Assembly: GCF_004339565.1 (NCBI RefSeq)
Contig: NZ_SMFZ01000001.1
Location: 1,860,001 to 1,924,000 of the forward strand
Reading direction: 5' to 3'
Length of the DNA: 64,000 bases
Source of the DNA: Pseudonocardia endophytica
GTDB taxonomy: Bacteria; Actinomycetota; Actinomycetes; Mycobacteriales; Pseudonocardiaceae
Within the stretch, counting starts at the first letter, position 1. Every line of letters starts with the position of its first letter. Under the pieces are notes generated by a model, which had not been told where the DNA came from, searched no databases, and worked only from the letters and a program-made list of their open reading frames with translations. Positions 7,092 through 15,519 of this stretch are shown one piece after another. The translations under genes were made by a program, and so were the position numbers.

Positions 7092-8207
7092 TCAGTAGAC
7101 GATCACGCCGCGCAGGTTGCGGCCGGCGTGCATGTCGTCGAAGCCCTCCGCGATCCGCTCGAGCGGGTACCGGGTGGTGATCAGCTCCTCCAGCTTGAGC
7201 GAGCCCTGCCGCCACAGCTGGAGCTGCGCCGGGATGTCCGCGCTCGGCGCCGACGCGCCGAACAGCGAGCCGACCAGGCGCTTCTGGTAGAGCACCATCT
7301 CCATCAGCGGGATGTCGCCGTCGCCGGACCGCACGTCGCCGAGACCGACCATCACGCAGACGCCGCCCTTGCGGATCGCCCGGACCGCCTGCCCGACATG
7401 ACGTCCGCGGGTGACCCCGACCGTCACGATGGCCGCGTCCGCGCCCTGGCCGTTCGTCATCGACCGGGCCAGCTCGGTCGCCTCGGCGATGTCCGCGACG
7501 GCGTGCGTGGCGCCGAACGCGGGCGCGACGTCCCGCTTGAACTCCACCGGGTCGACCGCGATCACGGCCGCCGCGCCGGCGTGGTGTGCGCCCTGCACGG
7601 CGTTGACCCCGATCCCGCCGATGCCCATCACGATCACGACCTGTCCCGGCCGCACCTGGGCCGAGTTCACCGCGGCGCCCCACCCGGTGCCCACGCCGCA
7701 TCCGGTCAGGCAGGCGAGCTCCAGCGGGATCGACGGGTCGATCCGCACGGCCGACGCCGTGGACACCGTCGTGTACTCGCAGAACGTCGACAGCCCGCAC
7801 ATCTGGCCGACCGGCTCCCCGTCGAGGGACAGCCGGAACGACGTCGGGTCGTCCCACCGCGCGTTCGTGCCGATCGAGGCCCCGAGGTCGCACAGGTTCT
7901 GCATGCCGTGCGCGCACCAGCGGCACTTCCCGCAGGACGGCAGGAACGAGAACACCACGTGGTCGCCCTCGGCGAAGCCGGGGGTGTGCGGGCCGACGGC
8001 GTCGACGATCCCCGCTCCCTCGTGCCCGCCGGCGAGCGGTATCCGGCCGGCTCGCTGGCTGCCGGTCGCGTGGTGGTCGTCGGAGTGGCAGAGACCCGAC
8101 GCCGCCATCCGCACCCGCAGCTCACCCGGGCGCGGGTCGTCGAGCTCCAGCTCGACGACCTCGAACCGGCCGGGCACCTCGCGCAGCACCGCACCCCTGG
8201 TCAGCAT
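7092..8207 (-). CDS. NDMA-dependent (mycofactocin-linked) zinc alcohol dehydrogenase
   Basis: A 371-aa medium-chain dehydrogenase. The catalytic zinc region is SGLCHSDDHHATG (Cys about residue 38). The structural zinc lobe PSCGKCRWCAHGMQNLCD has four Cys, and the nucleotide fold is MGIGGIGVNAVQGA. The N-terminal form and overall length match the NDMA-dependent alcohol dehydrogenases, which hold NAD(H) tightly and pass electrons to mycofactocin. It is the last gene of the minus-strand operon 10603-7092 (33 bp after the hydratase). It likely oxidises an alcohol or hydroxyl intermediate feeding the acyl-CoA ligase. The precise substrate is unknown. Confidence 0.8.
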   Translation of the reverse strand: MLTRGAVLREVPGRFEVVELELDDPRPGELRVRMAASGLCHSDDHHATGSQRAGRIPLAGGHEGAGIVDAVGPHTPGFAEGDHVVFSFLPSCGKCRWCAHGMQNLCDLGASIGTNARWDDPTSFRLSLDGEPVGQMCGLSTFCEYTTVSTASAVRIDPSIPLELACLTGCGVGTGWGAAVNSAQVRPGQVVIVMGIGGIGVNAVQGAHHAGAAAVIAVDPVEFKRDVAPAFGATHAVADIAEATELARSMTNGQGADAAIVTVGVTRGRHVGQAVRAIRKGGVCVMVGLGDVRSGDGDIPLMEMVLYQKRLVGSLFGASAPSADIPAQLQLWRQGSLKLEELITTRYPLERIAEGFDDMHAGRNLRGVIVY

Positions 8208-8240
8208 CCGTTCCCCCTCGTCACCTCTGCGCCGGACCGC

Positions 8241-9068
8241 TCACCAGCCGGTGAACCGGGGCGTGCGCCTCTGGGCGAACGCCGCCAGTCCCTCGTGGGC
8301 GTCGGAGCTGGTCAGGCCGTACCTCGCTGCAGTCTCGCGCTCGGTCCGCAGCGCCGCCGACACGGGGGTCCCCTCCCACAGCGCCGCGTTGAGCACCTGC
8401 TTGGCGTTGCCGACGGCGAGCGGCGAGCGGGTGGCGAGCGACCGGGCGACGGCGACGCCCGCGTCGTGCAGCCCGTCGTCCGGCACGACCCGGCTGACCA
8501 GGCCCCACTCCCGGGCCTCGGCCGCGTCCAGGAGACGGCCGCTGAACACGAGCTCGCGGGCCCGCGCCGGGCCGACCGCGCGCGGCAGCAGGGTCAGCGA
8601 CCCGCCGCCGCCCATCTGCCCGAACGGCAGGTGCGCGTCCCCGATCCGCGCCGACTCGGCCGCGATCGCGTAGTCGCAGCCGAGCAGCAGCTCGATCCCG
8701 CCGGCCACGGCGACGCCGTTGACCAGCGCGAGCACCGGTGTGCGGCAGGAGCCGAGCTCGCCGAGCAGCGTGTGGAAGTCGGCGAGGAACGCCGGGAAGC
8801 CGACCGGGTCGTGCTGCAGCGTCCGGTAGCCCTTCATGTCCCCGCCCGCGGAGAACGCCCGTCCGGTACCGGTGACGGCGAGCGCGCGGACGTCCGGGTC
8901 GGCGTCGTGGCGGGCCACGGCCTCGCGCAGCGCGCGGACGGTCGCGTGGTCGACAGGGTTGCGCGCCTCCGGCCGGTCCAACCGGAGCACGACGAGTGCG
9001 GTGCCCGGTGGGACGGAGTCGTCCGTGTCGTCGGGGGCCAGCTCGACCCGCTCCTCGCGGACCGTCAC
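8241..9068 (-). CDS. Enoyl-CoA hydratase/isomerase family protein
   Basis: A 275-aa crotonase-fold protein. I start it at GTG 9068, which overlaps the stop of the acyl-CoA synthetase (GTGA). Crotonase landmarks are LRLDRPEARNPVDH, GTGRAFSAGGDMKGY (oxyanion-hole Gly pair) and NGVAVAGGIELLLGCDYAIAAE, then FGQMGGGGSLTLLPRAVG. The second catalytic glutamate region of classic hydratases appears as Gly-rich here (FGQMGGGG), so isomerase or other crotonase chemistry is possible. It is co-transcribed with an acyl-CoA synthetase upstream and the alcohol dehydrogenase downstream. It probably hydrates the enoyl-CoA that the thiolase-fold protein then cleaves. Confidence 0.85.
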   Translation of the reverse strand: MTVREERVELAPDDTDDSVPPGTALVVLRLDRPEARNPVDHATVRALREAVARHDADPDVRALAVTGTGRAFSAGGDMKGYRTLQHDPVGFPAFLADFHTLLGELGSCRTPVLALVNGVAVAGGIELLLGCDYAIAAESARIGDAHLPFGQMGGGGSLTLLPRAVGPARARELVFSGRLLDAAEAREWGLVSRVVPDDGLHDAGVAVARSLATRSPLAVGNAKQVLNAALWEGTPVSAALRTERETAARYGLTSSDAHEGLAAFAQRRTPRFTGW

Positions 9069-10603
9069 GCGCCGCTCACCCGGCTGTCCCGGCCCTCCCA
9101 GTACGGGTCGCGCAGGACCTTGCGCTGCAGCTTCCCCACCACGGACTTCGGCAGCGGTTCCGTCGTGAGGCGCACCGCCGTCGGCTTCTGGTAGCTGCCG
9201 AGCCGCTCGGTGACGATCCCGACGACGGCGTCCTCGGTCACGCCCGCGTCCGGGTCGACGCGGCACACCGCCATCGGTGACTCGCCCCACCGCTCGTGCG
9301 GGACGCCGAACACGGCGACCTCCTCGACACCGGGCAGGTCGGCGATCACCGTCTCCAGCTCGGCCGGCCAGATGTTGAACCCACCGGAGACGATCATGTC
9401 GTCGACGCGGTCGAGCACGTAGAGATAGCCGTTCGCGTCGAGCCGCCCGATGTCCCCGGTCCGCACCCACCCGTCGACGAGCCGTTCCGCGGTCCGCTCC
9501 GGGTCACCCCAGTACCCGCGCATCTGGGCCTCGACCTGCGTCCAGATCTCGCCGACGCCGTCGGGGCCGAGCACCGCGCCGTCGTCGCCGCGGATCTCCA
9601 GGCGGCAGAACGGCAGGACGCGGCCCGCGGAGCGCATCGGCGTCGATCCGGGCACGTCGGCGAACCACTCGGCCGGGGTCATGATCGTGAGCGGGGTGGC
9701 CTCCGTCTGGCCGAAGACCTGGTGCACGACGTCACCGAACACGCGCCGACCGGCGAGGATCGTCGCGTCGGTGATCGGGGCGCCACCGACCAGGATGCAC
9801 CGCAGCGCGGACCAGTCCCGCCCGGCCGCCGACGGGTCGGCTGCGAGCCCGGCCAGCATCGACGGCGCGGCGAACGTGTGCGTGACCCGGTGCCGCTCGG
9901 TCAGGTCGAGAACGGTCGGGACGTCGAACGGGCCGTAGAGCAGGTTCGCCGCGCCGGTCAGCCACGCGGGCAGGAACAGGTAGCCGGCGGCGTGCGAGAT
10001 GGGTGCCGCGTGCCCGACGACCGAGTCCGGGTCCAGTGTGGGCAGCCGGACGTACCAGTTGCGGCAGTTCACCAACCAGTCGTGCTGGGTGTAGCCGACA
10101 CCCTTCGGCCGCCCGGTGGTGCCGGAGGAGTGCCGCACGATGTACCAGTCGTCCGGTCCGACCCGGACCATCGGATCCACATCGGACTGTTCGGCGAGCC
10201 ATCCCTCGTAGCCCTCGTCGCGCACGACGACGTGCTCCAGGGTGTCGATCTCCCGCTCCAGGCCCTTCACGCCGTCCACGTGCGCGGCCTCGGCGACCAC
10301 CACCCGCACCCCGGTCTGGCGGAGCATCACCGCGTGCGACCGGCGGGAGTTGCGCGGGTACAGCGGCACCCGCACGGCCCCGGCGATCGCGGCTCCGAGG
10401 AACAGGTCCGCGGCGCCGAGCGTGTTGTCCTCCACCGCCGCGACCCGGTCACCCGGACCGACCCCGAGCGCGCGCAGCCCGTTCGCCACCCGCACGCCGC
10501 GGTCCCAGGCCTGCGCGAACGTCAGGCGCACGTCGCGCGTGATCAGAGCGGTGCGGTCGGCGTGGAACCGCACCGACTGCCGCATCAGGCCGGGAACGTC
10601 CAT
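9065..10603 (-). CDS. Acyl-CoA synthetase (AMP-forming, class I)
   Basis: A 512-aa adenylate-forming enzyme. The P-loop-like A3 motif is RHSSGTTGRPKGVGY (about residue 160). The A5 region reads VFGQTEATPL. The A7/A8 hinge region is DGWVRTGDIGRLDANGYLYVLDR, and the catalytic lysine motif near the C-terminus is EPLPKSVVGKLQRKVLR. It converts a carboxylic acid, ATP and CoA to acyl-CoA, AMP and PPi. It heads the minus-strand operon with the hydratase and alcohol dehydrogenase, and its ATG at 10603 lies 13 bp from the shared operator. The acid substrate cannot be told from sequence; cyclohexanecarboxylate-, cinnamate- or branched-chain-type acids are all possible. Confidence 0.88.
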   Translation of the reverse strand: MDVPGLMRQSVRFHADRTALITRDVRLTFAQAWDRGVRVANGLRALGVGPGDRVAAVEDNTLGAADLFLGAAIAGAVRVPLYPRNSRRSHAVMLRQTGVRVVVAEAAHVDGVKGLEREIDTLEHVVVRDEGYEGWLAEQSDVDPMVRVGPDDWYIVRHSSGTTGRPKGVGYTQHDWLVNCRNWYVRLPTLDPDSVVGHAAPISHAAGYLFLPAWLTGAANLLYGPFDVPTVLDLTERHRVTHTFAAPSMLAGLAADPSAAGRDWSALRCILVGGAPITDATILAGRRVFGDVVHQVFGQTEATPLTIMTPAEWFADVPGSTPMRSAGRVLPFCRLEIRGDDGAVLGPDGVGEIWTQVEAQMRGYWGDPERTAERLVDGWVRTGDIGRLDANGYLYVLDRVDDMIVSGGFNIWPAELETVIADLPGVEEVAVFGVPHERWGESPMAVCRVDPDAGVTEDAVVGIVTERLGSYQKPTAVRLTTEPLPKSVVGKLQRKVLRDPYWEGRDSRVSGA

Positions 10604-10615
10604 GGCTCACTCCCC

Positions 10616-10640
10616 TATATTCCACCGGTGGTTTGAATCT
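10616..10640 (-). promoter_or_regulatory. Operator shared with 4721-4745 (probable TetR site)
   Basis: Read on the minus strand this is ATTCAAACCACCGGTGG followed by AATA, matching the site at 4721-4745 with one difference in 20 positions. It contains the same CCACCGGTGG palindrome. It lies 13-37 bp upstream of the acyl-CoA synthetase start. The shared site is the main evidence that both operons form one regulon of the TetR protein at 6462-7091. Confidence 0.65.
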
Positions 10641-10759
10641 AGCGAGCAGCCCGCGTCGAGGGCAAGGGAGCGGTGTCGGGCACGTGACGACCTCGTTGCG
10701 TCCGGCACCCCGGCGCCCCCGGCCTGCGACGATGATCGTCACCCCCGGAAGGAGCGCCC

Positions 10760-12124
10760 GTGACGGAGGACCCACCCCCGGTAGCACCGCAGAACGGCCG
10801 CGTCTCGGCATCGGACCTGGAGATCGCGAGGCTCGGGCCGGCCCGGATCGTCTCCCCGCTCGCGCCGCTGCTGGATGCCAGGCGGACCACGGAGCACTAC
10901 GTGGACACCGACGACCGGGTCCTGCTCGACGACACCGCTGCCGGGCTCTCCTCCCGCGGCCTCCCCCTCGACGAGCTGCCCGGACTGGAACCGTGCGGGC
11001 CACGCCGGGAGATCTACTTCGACCCGTCGAAGACCCGGGCCGGGATCGTCACGTGCGGCGGCCTGTGTCCCGGGCTGAACGACGTGATCTCCGGCCTGGT
11101 CCGGACCCTGACCTACCACTACGGCGTCCGGCGCGTGGTCGGCTTCCGCAACGGCTACCAGGGCTTCGTCTCCTCCTACGGGCACGACGTCGTCGAGCTG
11201 ACCCCGGAGTCGGTGCGCGACATCCCGGTCGACGGCGGCACCGTGCTGGGCACCTCGCGCGGGCCGCAGGACCCCGAGGAGATCGTCGACTGCCTGGAGC
11301 AGACCCACCTCAACGTGCTGTTCGTGATCGGCGGTGACGGCACGCTGCGCGGGGCGATGGAGATCGTGCGGGTGATCGCGGAACGCGGCCTGCGGATCGC
11401 CGTCGTCGGGATCCCGAAGACGATCGACAACGACATCCCCTACATCGACCAGAGCTTCGGGTTCCAGACCGCGTTCGCACGGGCGTCCGAGTCGATCCGG
11501 GCGGTGACCGTGGAGGCCAAGTCGACCGCGGGCGGGGTCGGCCTGGTCAAGCTGATGGGCAGGCACTCCGGATTCATCGCGTGCTACGCCTCGCTGGTGC
11601 GCAGCGACGCGGACGCCGTGCTGATCCCGGAGGTCCCGTTCTCGCTCGACGGGGAGAACGGGCTGCTCGCCCACCTGCACCGGCGGGTCGACCAGCGCGG
11701 GCACGCCGTCGTCGTCGTGGCCGAGGGCGCCGGACAGGAGCTGTTCGACGACGGCGGTGCGACCGACGCGTCCGGCAACGCCAGGCTCGCCGACGTCGGG
11801 CCGTGGCTGCGCGAGCGGATCGCCGAGTCCTTCGCCGAGTCCGGTCGCGAGACGTCGTTGCGCTACATCGATCCCAGCTACGCGATCCGCAGCGTCCCGG
11901 CCAACCCCTACGACAGCGTCTACACGGTCCGGCTGTCCCAGGCGGCGGTGCACGCCGCGATGTCCGGCCGCACGGCGATGGTCGTCGGACGGGTACGACG
12001 CCGGTTCGTGCACATCCCGATGACGCTGGCGGTCAGCCGCCGCAACCAGGTCGACCCGCACGGCGACCTCTGGATGGCCGTCCTCGAGTCGACCGGCCAG
12101 CCATGGCGGTTCGGCGCGGACTGA
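10760..12124 (+). CDS. pfkA: 6-phosphofructokinase (PfkA superfamily, long actinobacterial type)
   Basis: A 454-aa protein with GTG start 10760 behind GGAAGGAG. PFK landmarks are VTCGGLCPGLNDVISGLVRTL (N-terminal phosphate loop form), FVIGGDGTLRGA with the Gly in GGDGT expected for ATP-type enzymes, and the catalytic GIPKTIDNDIPYIDQSFGFQ. MGRHSGFIACYASL and GQELFDD follow. The family phosphorylates fructose 6-phosphate using ATP or PPi; the GGDGT motif favours ATP. Length and the ~100-residue N-terminal extension fit the group related to plant and spirochete PFKs. It stands alone between the TetR regulon and the SigJ gene, with no clear operon partner. Confidence 0.88.
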   Translation: MTEDPPPVAPQNGRVSASDLEIARLGPARIVSPLAPLLDARRTTEHYVDTDDRVLLDDTAAGLSSRGLPLDELPGLEPCGPRREIYFDPSKTRAGIVTCGGLCPGLNDVISGLVRTLTYHYGVRRVVGFRNGYQGFVSSYGHDVVELTPESVRDIPVDGGTVLGTSRGPQDPEEIVDCLEQTHLNVLFVIGGDGTLRGAMEIVRVIAERGLRIAVVGIPKTIDNDIPYIDQSFGFQTAFARASESIRAVTVEAKSTAGGVGLVKLMGRHSGFIACYASLVRSDADAVLIPEVPFSLDGENGLLAHLHRRVDQRGHAVVVVAEGAGQELFDDGGATDASGNARLADVGPWLRERIAESFAESGRETSLRYIDPSYAIRSVPANPYDSVYTVRLSQAAVHAAMSGRTAMVVGRVRRRFVHIPMTLAVSRRNQVDPHGDLWMAVLESTGQPWRFGAD

Positions 12125-12147
12125 CCACCGGGCCGCCGGGCGCCGTG

Positions 12148-13035
12148 TCACCGCCGCAGCGTCGTCTCCTCGGTCATGTGCGACAGCTTCTCCGGGTTGC
12201 GCACCGCGTACAGCCCGGTGACCCGCCCGTCCCCGATCCGCAGGGCGACGACGCTGTCGAGCTCGCCGTCGAGCCGCACCACCAGCGACGGATGGCCGTT
12301 GACCTGCGCCGGGTGCAGGGACACGGTGGCGCTGAGGCGGGACGGTCCGGCGACCAGCAGGCGGGCCACCTTGTCCGCCCCCGTGATCGGTCGCAGCACG
12401 GCCTGCCTGACTCCCCCGCCGTCGCCGACGAGAACGACGTCCGGAGCGAGCACGTCGAGCAGCCCCTGGAGGTCGCCGGTCTCGACCGCCGTCCGGAACG
12501 CGTCGAGCGCCTGCCGGTGCTCGGCCGGCGAGCTCGCCGGTCCGGGACGGCGAGCGGAGACGTGGGCGCGTGCGCGGTGGGCGATCTGGCGGACCGTGGC
12601 CGGGCTCCTGCCGACCGCCTCCGCGATCTCGTCGTAGCCGACGTCGAACACGTCGCGCAGCACGAACACGGCCCGCTCCGTGGGCGCGAGGGTGTCCAGC
12701 ACCAGCAGCATCGCCATCGAGACGCTCTCCGCGAGCTCGACGTCGTCGGCCACGTCCGGCGTGGTCAGGAGCGGCTCGGGCAGCCACGACCCGACGTAGG
12801 ACTCCTTCCGGCGACCGAGCGTGCGCAGCCGGGTCAGCGCCTGGCGGGTGGTGATCCGTACGAGGTAGGCACGGTGGTCGCGCACCGTCCCCAGCTCGAC
12901 GTCGACCCAGCGCAGCCACGTCTCCTGCAGGACGTCCTCGGCGTCCACGGCGGAGCCGAGCATCTCGTAGGCCACGGTGAACAGCAGGTTCCGGTGCGCG
13001 ACGAACGCCGCCGTCGCGGAGTCCCGTGCATCCAT
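12148..13035 (-). CDS. sigJ: ECF sigma factor, SigJ (ECF41-like) family with SnoaL-like tail
   Basis: A 295-aa sigma factor; ATG 13035 has GAGGAGG about 9 nt upstream. Region 2 reads FTVAYEMLGSAVDAEDVLQETWLRW and region 4 reads LAPTERAVFVLRDVFDVGYDEIAEAVGRSPATVRQ. The extra C-terminal ~100 residues (FRTAVETGDLQGLLDVLAPDVVLVGDGGG) form the SnoaL-like domain typical of SigJ/ECF41 factors, which tunes activity without a classical anti-sigma factor. It is divergent from a carboxymuconolactone-decarboxylase/AhpD-like gene, the usual neighbour and target of this sigma group. The 166-bp gap between them likely holds the autoregulated promoters. Confidence 0.9.
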   Translation of the reverse strand: MDARDSATAAFVAHRNLLFTVAYEMLGSAVDAEDVLQETWLRWVDVELGTVRDHRAYLVRITTRQALTRLRTLGRRKESYVGSWLPEPLLTTPDVADDVELAESVSMAMLLVLDTLAPTERAVFVLRDVFDVGYDEIAEAVGRSPATVRQIAHRARAHVSARRPGPASSPAEHRQALDAFRTAVETGDLQGLLDVLAPDVVLVGDGGGVRQAVLRPITGADKVARLLVAGPSRLSATVSLHPAQVNGHPSLVVRLDGELDSVVALRIGDGRVTGLYAVRNPEKLSHMTEETTLRR

Positions 13036-13201
13036 GGTCGTCCCCTCCTCCTCGCCGGCCGCGCCTCCCATCCGACGCCGCGCCCGGCCGATCCGTGACA
13101 CCCGACGCGTATGGCGTGGGTCACCTCGGGGTGCTGTCACGCCGGACGGGCCGCCGGCGTCTCGTGGCCGACCGGTACGCACCACGCCCACGGAGGACAC
13201 C

Positions 13202-13687
13202 ATGGACACCCGCTTCGACATGTTCGCCAACGACGTCTCCACCCGGTTCGCCAGGCGGTTCGCCGGCGCCGCGTCCGTCGTCGGCCGGTCGTCGCTGCCG
13301 GCGACCGTCGAGGAACTCGTGTCGTTGCGCGCCAGCCAGATCAACGGCTGCGGCTTCTGCACCGACATGCACACGAAGGAGGCCGTCGCGGCCGGGGAGG
13401 ACGCCGCCCGGCTGCACCTCGTCGCAGCGTGGCGCGACGCGACCGTGTTCACCGAGGCCGAACGGGCCGCGCTCGCGCTCGCCGAGGAGGGCACCCGGCT
13501 CGCCGACGCCCACGACGGGGTGTCCGACGAGACGTGGGCGCTGGTACGCAAGCACTTCGACGACGACCAGACCGCCGCGCTGCTCTGCCTGGTCGCGATG
13601 ATCAATGCGGCCAACCGCCTCAACGTCATCGCGCGCACGCCGGCCGGAGGGTACGTGGCGGGAACGGCCGCGTCGTTCCACGACTGA
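13202..13687 (+). CDS. Carboxymuconolactone decarboxylase / AhpD-like protein
   Basis: A 161-aa protein starting at ATG 13202 behind GGAGGACACC. The AhpD-type redox motif is QINGCGFCTDMHTKEA, with Cys50, Cys53 and His57 (CxxC...H). The rest is an all-helical AhpD fold (LHLVAAWRDATVFTEAERAALALAEE, ALLCLVAMINAANRLNVI). Such proteins are peroxidase- or disulfide-reductase-like, and they are the standard target of ECF41/SigJ sigma factors, whose gene lies divergently here. A role in oxidative or envelope stress is inferred; the exact substrate is unknown. Confidence 0.85.
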   Translation: MDTRFDMFANDVSTRFARRFAGAASVVGRSSLPATVEELVSLRASQINGCGFCTDMHTKEAVAAGEDAARLHLVAAWRDATVFTEAERAALALAEEGTRLADAHDGVSDETWALVRKHFDDDQTAALLCLVAMINAANRLNVIARTPAGGYVAGTAASFHD

Positions 13688-13987
13688 CACCGGTCCTCGA
13701 CGAACGACCGGCGAGGCGGAGCGACACGGTCCCGTTCGGGTGGTCGGCGATCACCTGCAGTGCCGCGGGCGGTCGGTGACGGGGAAATCGGATTCGGATT
13801 TCCCACCCGCACGAGAGCGTCACCTTTCCGACAGTAATCGATTTACACGATGGTGTTCCGGAATGGTGGCCGGTAACCGTTGTCGAGATAGAGTTTCTGC
13901 AGCCGTCACGAGCTCCCCCGAACACGTGTCGGCATTCGTCGAGACCGCATCTGTGGTCGCCCCGAGAGAACTCACAGGAGACGCATC
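13688..13987. other. 300-bp intergenic region, probable promoter of the chaplin-like gene
   Basis: The sequence is less GC-rich than its surroundings from about 13780 to 13910. An 8-bp inverted repeat GGGAAATC/GATTTCCC (13782-13789 and 13797-13804) with a 7-nt loop may end transcription from the AhpD-like gene, though no T-tract follows. A GGAG-like ribosome site (13977-13980) precedes the GTG at 13988. No reliable ORF or RNA gene is seen. Confidence 0.4.
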
Positions 13988-14365
13988 GTGCTGAAGAAGG
14001 CTGGACTCATCACGGCCGGGACCCTCGCGGCCCTGGTCACCGTGGGCGGGATCGCCTTCGCCACCGAGGGTGGCAACCAGAACTCCGACGGGCTCGTCAA
14101 CGGCCTGAACGGCAACAACCTGAACGCGCCGATCCAGGCGTGCAACAACGACATCCAGGGCCAGGTCGGCCTCGTCCCGGTGCAGGACGTCGCCGAGGAC
14201 GGCACGGTTCCGCTGAACGGTGCGCTCGGCGGGCTGCTGGGCAGCGCGCAGTCCGACCAGCAGAGCAGCCACGCCAACATCCGCGACTGCGGCCAGGGCT
14301 CCGGTGGCGCGGGTTACGGGAACAGCGACGCCGGCAGCGGGCTGAGCTCCGTCGGCGGCAAGTGA
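13988..14365 (+). CDS. Small secreted protein, chaplin-like
   Basis: A 125-aa protein with a signal peptide: MLKKAGLITAGTLAALV with a hydrophobic core and an Ala-type cleavage region (IAFATEGG, about residues 22-28). The mature part is Asn/Gly rich and has the pattern GLNGNNLNAPIQACNNDI, then VGLVPVQD and a second Cys in NIRDCGQG. This resembles the chaplin core (GN...V.P....CGN....), small actinomycete surface proteins that can form amyloid-like fibrils or coat aerial hyphae. The match is by eye and the two Cys are spaced wider than in classical chaplins. It is monocistronic: it has its own upstream region and a strong terminator at 14383-14416. Confidence 0.55.
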   Translation: MLKKAGLITAGTLAALVTVGGIAFATEGGNQNSDGLVNGLNGNNLNAPIQACNNDIQGQVGLVPVQDVAEDGTVPLNGALGGLLGSAQSDQQSSHANIRDCGQGSGGAGYGNSDAGSGLSSVGGK

Positions 14366-14382
14366 TTCGCTTTTCCGGAATT

Positions 14383-14416
14383 GCGGCCCCCGGAGGCTCC
14401 GGCCTTCGGGGGCCGC
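14383..14416 (+). terminator. Strong intrinsic terminator after the chaplin-like gene
   Basis: A hairpin with a 14-bp stem pairs 14383-14396 with 14403-14416 (first ten pairs GCGGCCCCCG/CGGGGGCCGC, one G-T pair further in) and has a 6-nt loop, followed by TTTC. It starts 17 bp after the chaplin-like stop codon. Confidence 0.8.
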
Positions 14417-14559
14417 TTTCTGTCGCCGGCCGTCGGACGGGTGGGATCGCCGGTCCCAGGCTGGGCGCTGCCTGGCAGCGCCGCGGCGGGACGCGGACCA
14501 TGGAGTGGTACCGGAACCATCGCCGGTGCTCGCAGGACACCGAACGGAGCGCACCACCC

Positions 14560-15429
14560 ATGGCCACCACGACCTTCCCCCTCGCCGGCCGCACCGTCTC
14601 CCGCGTCGGCTACGGCGCGATGCAGCTGCCCGGCCCCGGCGTGTTCGGCCCGCCCCGCGACCGTGACGAGGCCCTCGCGGTGCTGCGCCGCGCCGTCGAA
14701 CGCGGGGTGAACCACATCGACACGGCCCAGTTCTACGGCCCGGACGTGTCCAACGAGCTGATCCGCACCGCGCTCGCGCCGTACCCGGACGACCTGGTGA
14801 TCGTCACGAAGATCGGCGCCCGCCGCGACGGCGAGGGCAACTGGCTCCCGGCCCAGACCCCGAAGGAGCTGCGCGCGTCCGTCGAGGAGAACCTGGAGGC
14901 GCTCGGGCTGGAGCGGCTCGACGCCGTCAACCTGCGCCTGCACGGCGACGACGGGTCGATGGCCGAGGCACCCGAGGTCGCACTCGACGACCAGATGGCC
15001 GAGATGATCGCGCTGCGCGAGGAGGGCAAGATCGCCTCGATCGGCATCTCGACGGCCTCGCTGGAGCAGGTGGCGGCCGTGACGCCGGAGATCACCTGCG
15101 TGCAGAACCCGTACTCGCTGCTCGACCGGCACGACGAGGACGTGCTCGATCACTGCACGCGGGCCGGCGTCGCGTACGTGCCGTACTTCCCGCTCGGTTC
15201 GGCGTTCCCGGGCATGCCCAAGGTCACCGACGACGCGGCAGTGCAGGCCGTCGCCGCCCGGCACGGCGCCACCCCGGCCCAGGTCGGTCTCGCCTGGCTG
15301 CTCGCCAGGGCGGAGAACGTCCTGCTCATCCCGGGCACGTCCAGCCGCGCGCACCTCGACGAGAACCTCGCCGTCGCCGACGTGACGCTGACCGACGACG
15401 ACCTCGCGGAGCTGACCACGAGCCGCTGA
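14560..15429 (+). CDS. Aldo/keto reductase
   Basis: A 289-aa (beta/alpha)8 NADPH-dependent oxidoreductase beginning at ATG 14560. AKR landmarks are VSRVGYGAMQLPGPG, ERGVNHIDTAQFYG with catalytic Asp and Tyr (about residues 53-58), VIVTKIGARRDGEG with catalytic Lys, and a late NADP-binding segment IPGTSSRAHLDENLA. The usual His of the tetrad is seen as LRLHGDDG (about residue 128). It reduces aldehydes or ketones, and the physiological substrate is unknown. It is monocistronic, between the terminator at 14383 and the bidirectional hairpin at 15446. Confidence 0.88.
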   Translation: MATTTFPLAGRTVSRVGYGAMQLPGPGVFGPPRDRDEALAVLRRAVERGVNHIDTAQFYGPDVSNELIRTALAPYPDDLVIVTKIGARRDGEGNWLPAQTPKELRASVEENLEALGLERLDAVNLRLHGDDGSMAEAPEVALDDQMAEMIALREEGKIASIGISTASLEQVAAVTPEITCVQNPYSLLDRHDEDVLDHCTRAGVAYVPYFPLGSAFPGMPKVTDDAAVQAVAARHGATPAQVGLAWLLARAENVLLIPGTSSRAHLDENLAVADVTLTDDDLAELTTSR

Positions 15430-15445
15430 CGCCCTCGCACAGGCA

Positions 15446-15487
15446 GTGGTGCCCTCGCAGGGACCCGAGCCCGTGCGAGGGCACCAC
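15446..15487. terminator. Bidirectional terminator hairpin between convergent genes
   Basis: A perfect 14-bp inverted repeat, GTGGTGCCCTCGCA (15446-15459) and its complement (15474-15487), with a 14-nt loop. It lies between the aldo/keto reductase stop (15429) and the xanthine dehydrogenase stop (15520) of convergent genes. A further partial copy, GCCCTCGCA, occurs at 15431-15439. Confidence 0.7.
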
Positions 15488-15519
15488 ATCGTGTGCGACG
15501 GCGTGCCGGCCCGCGGGGC

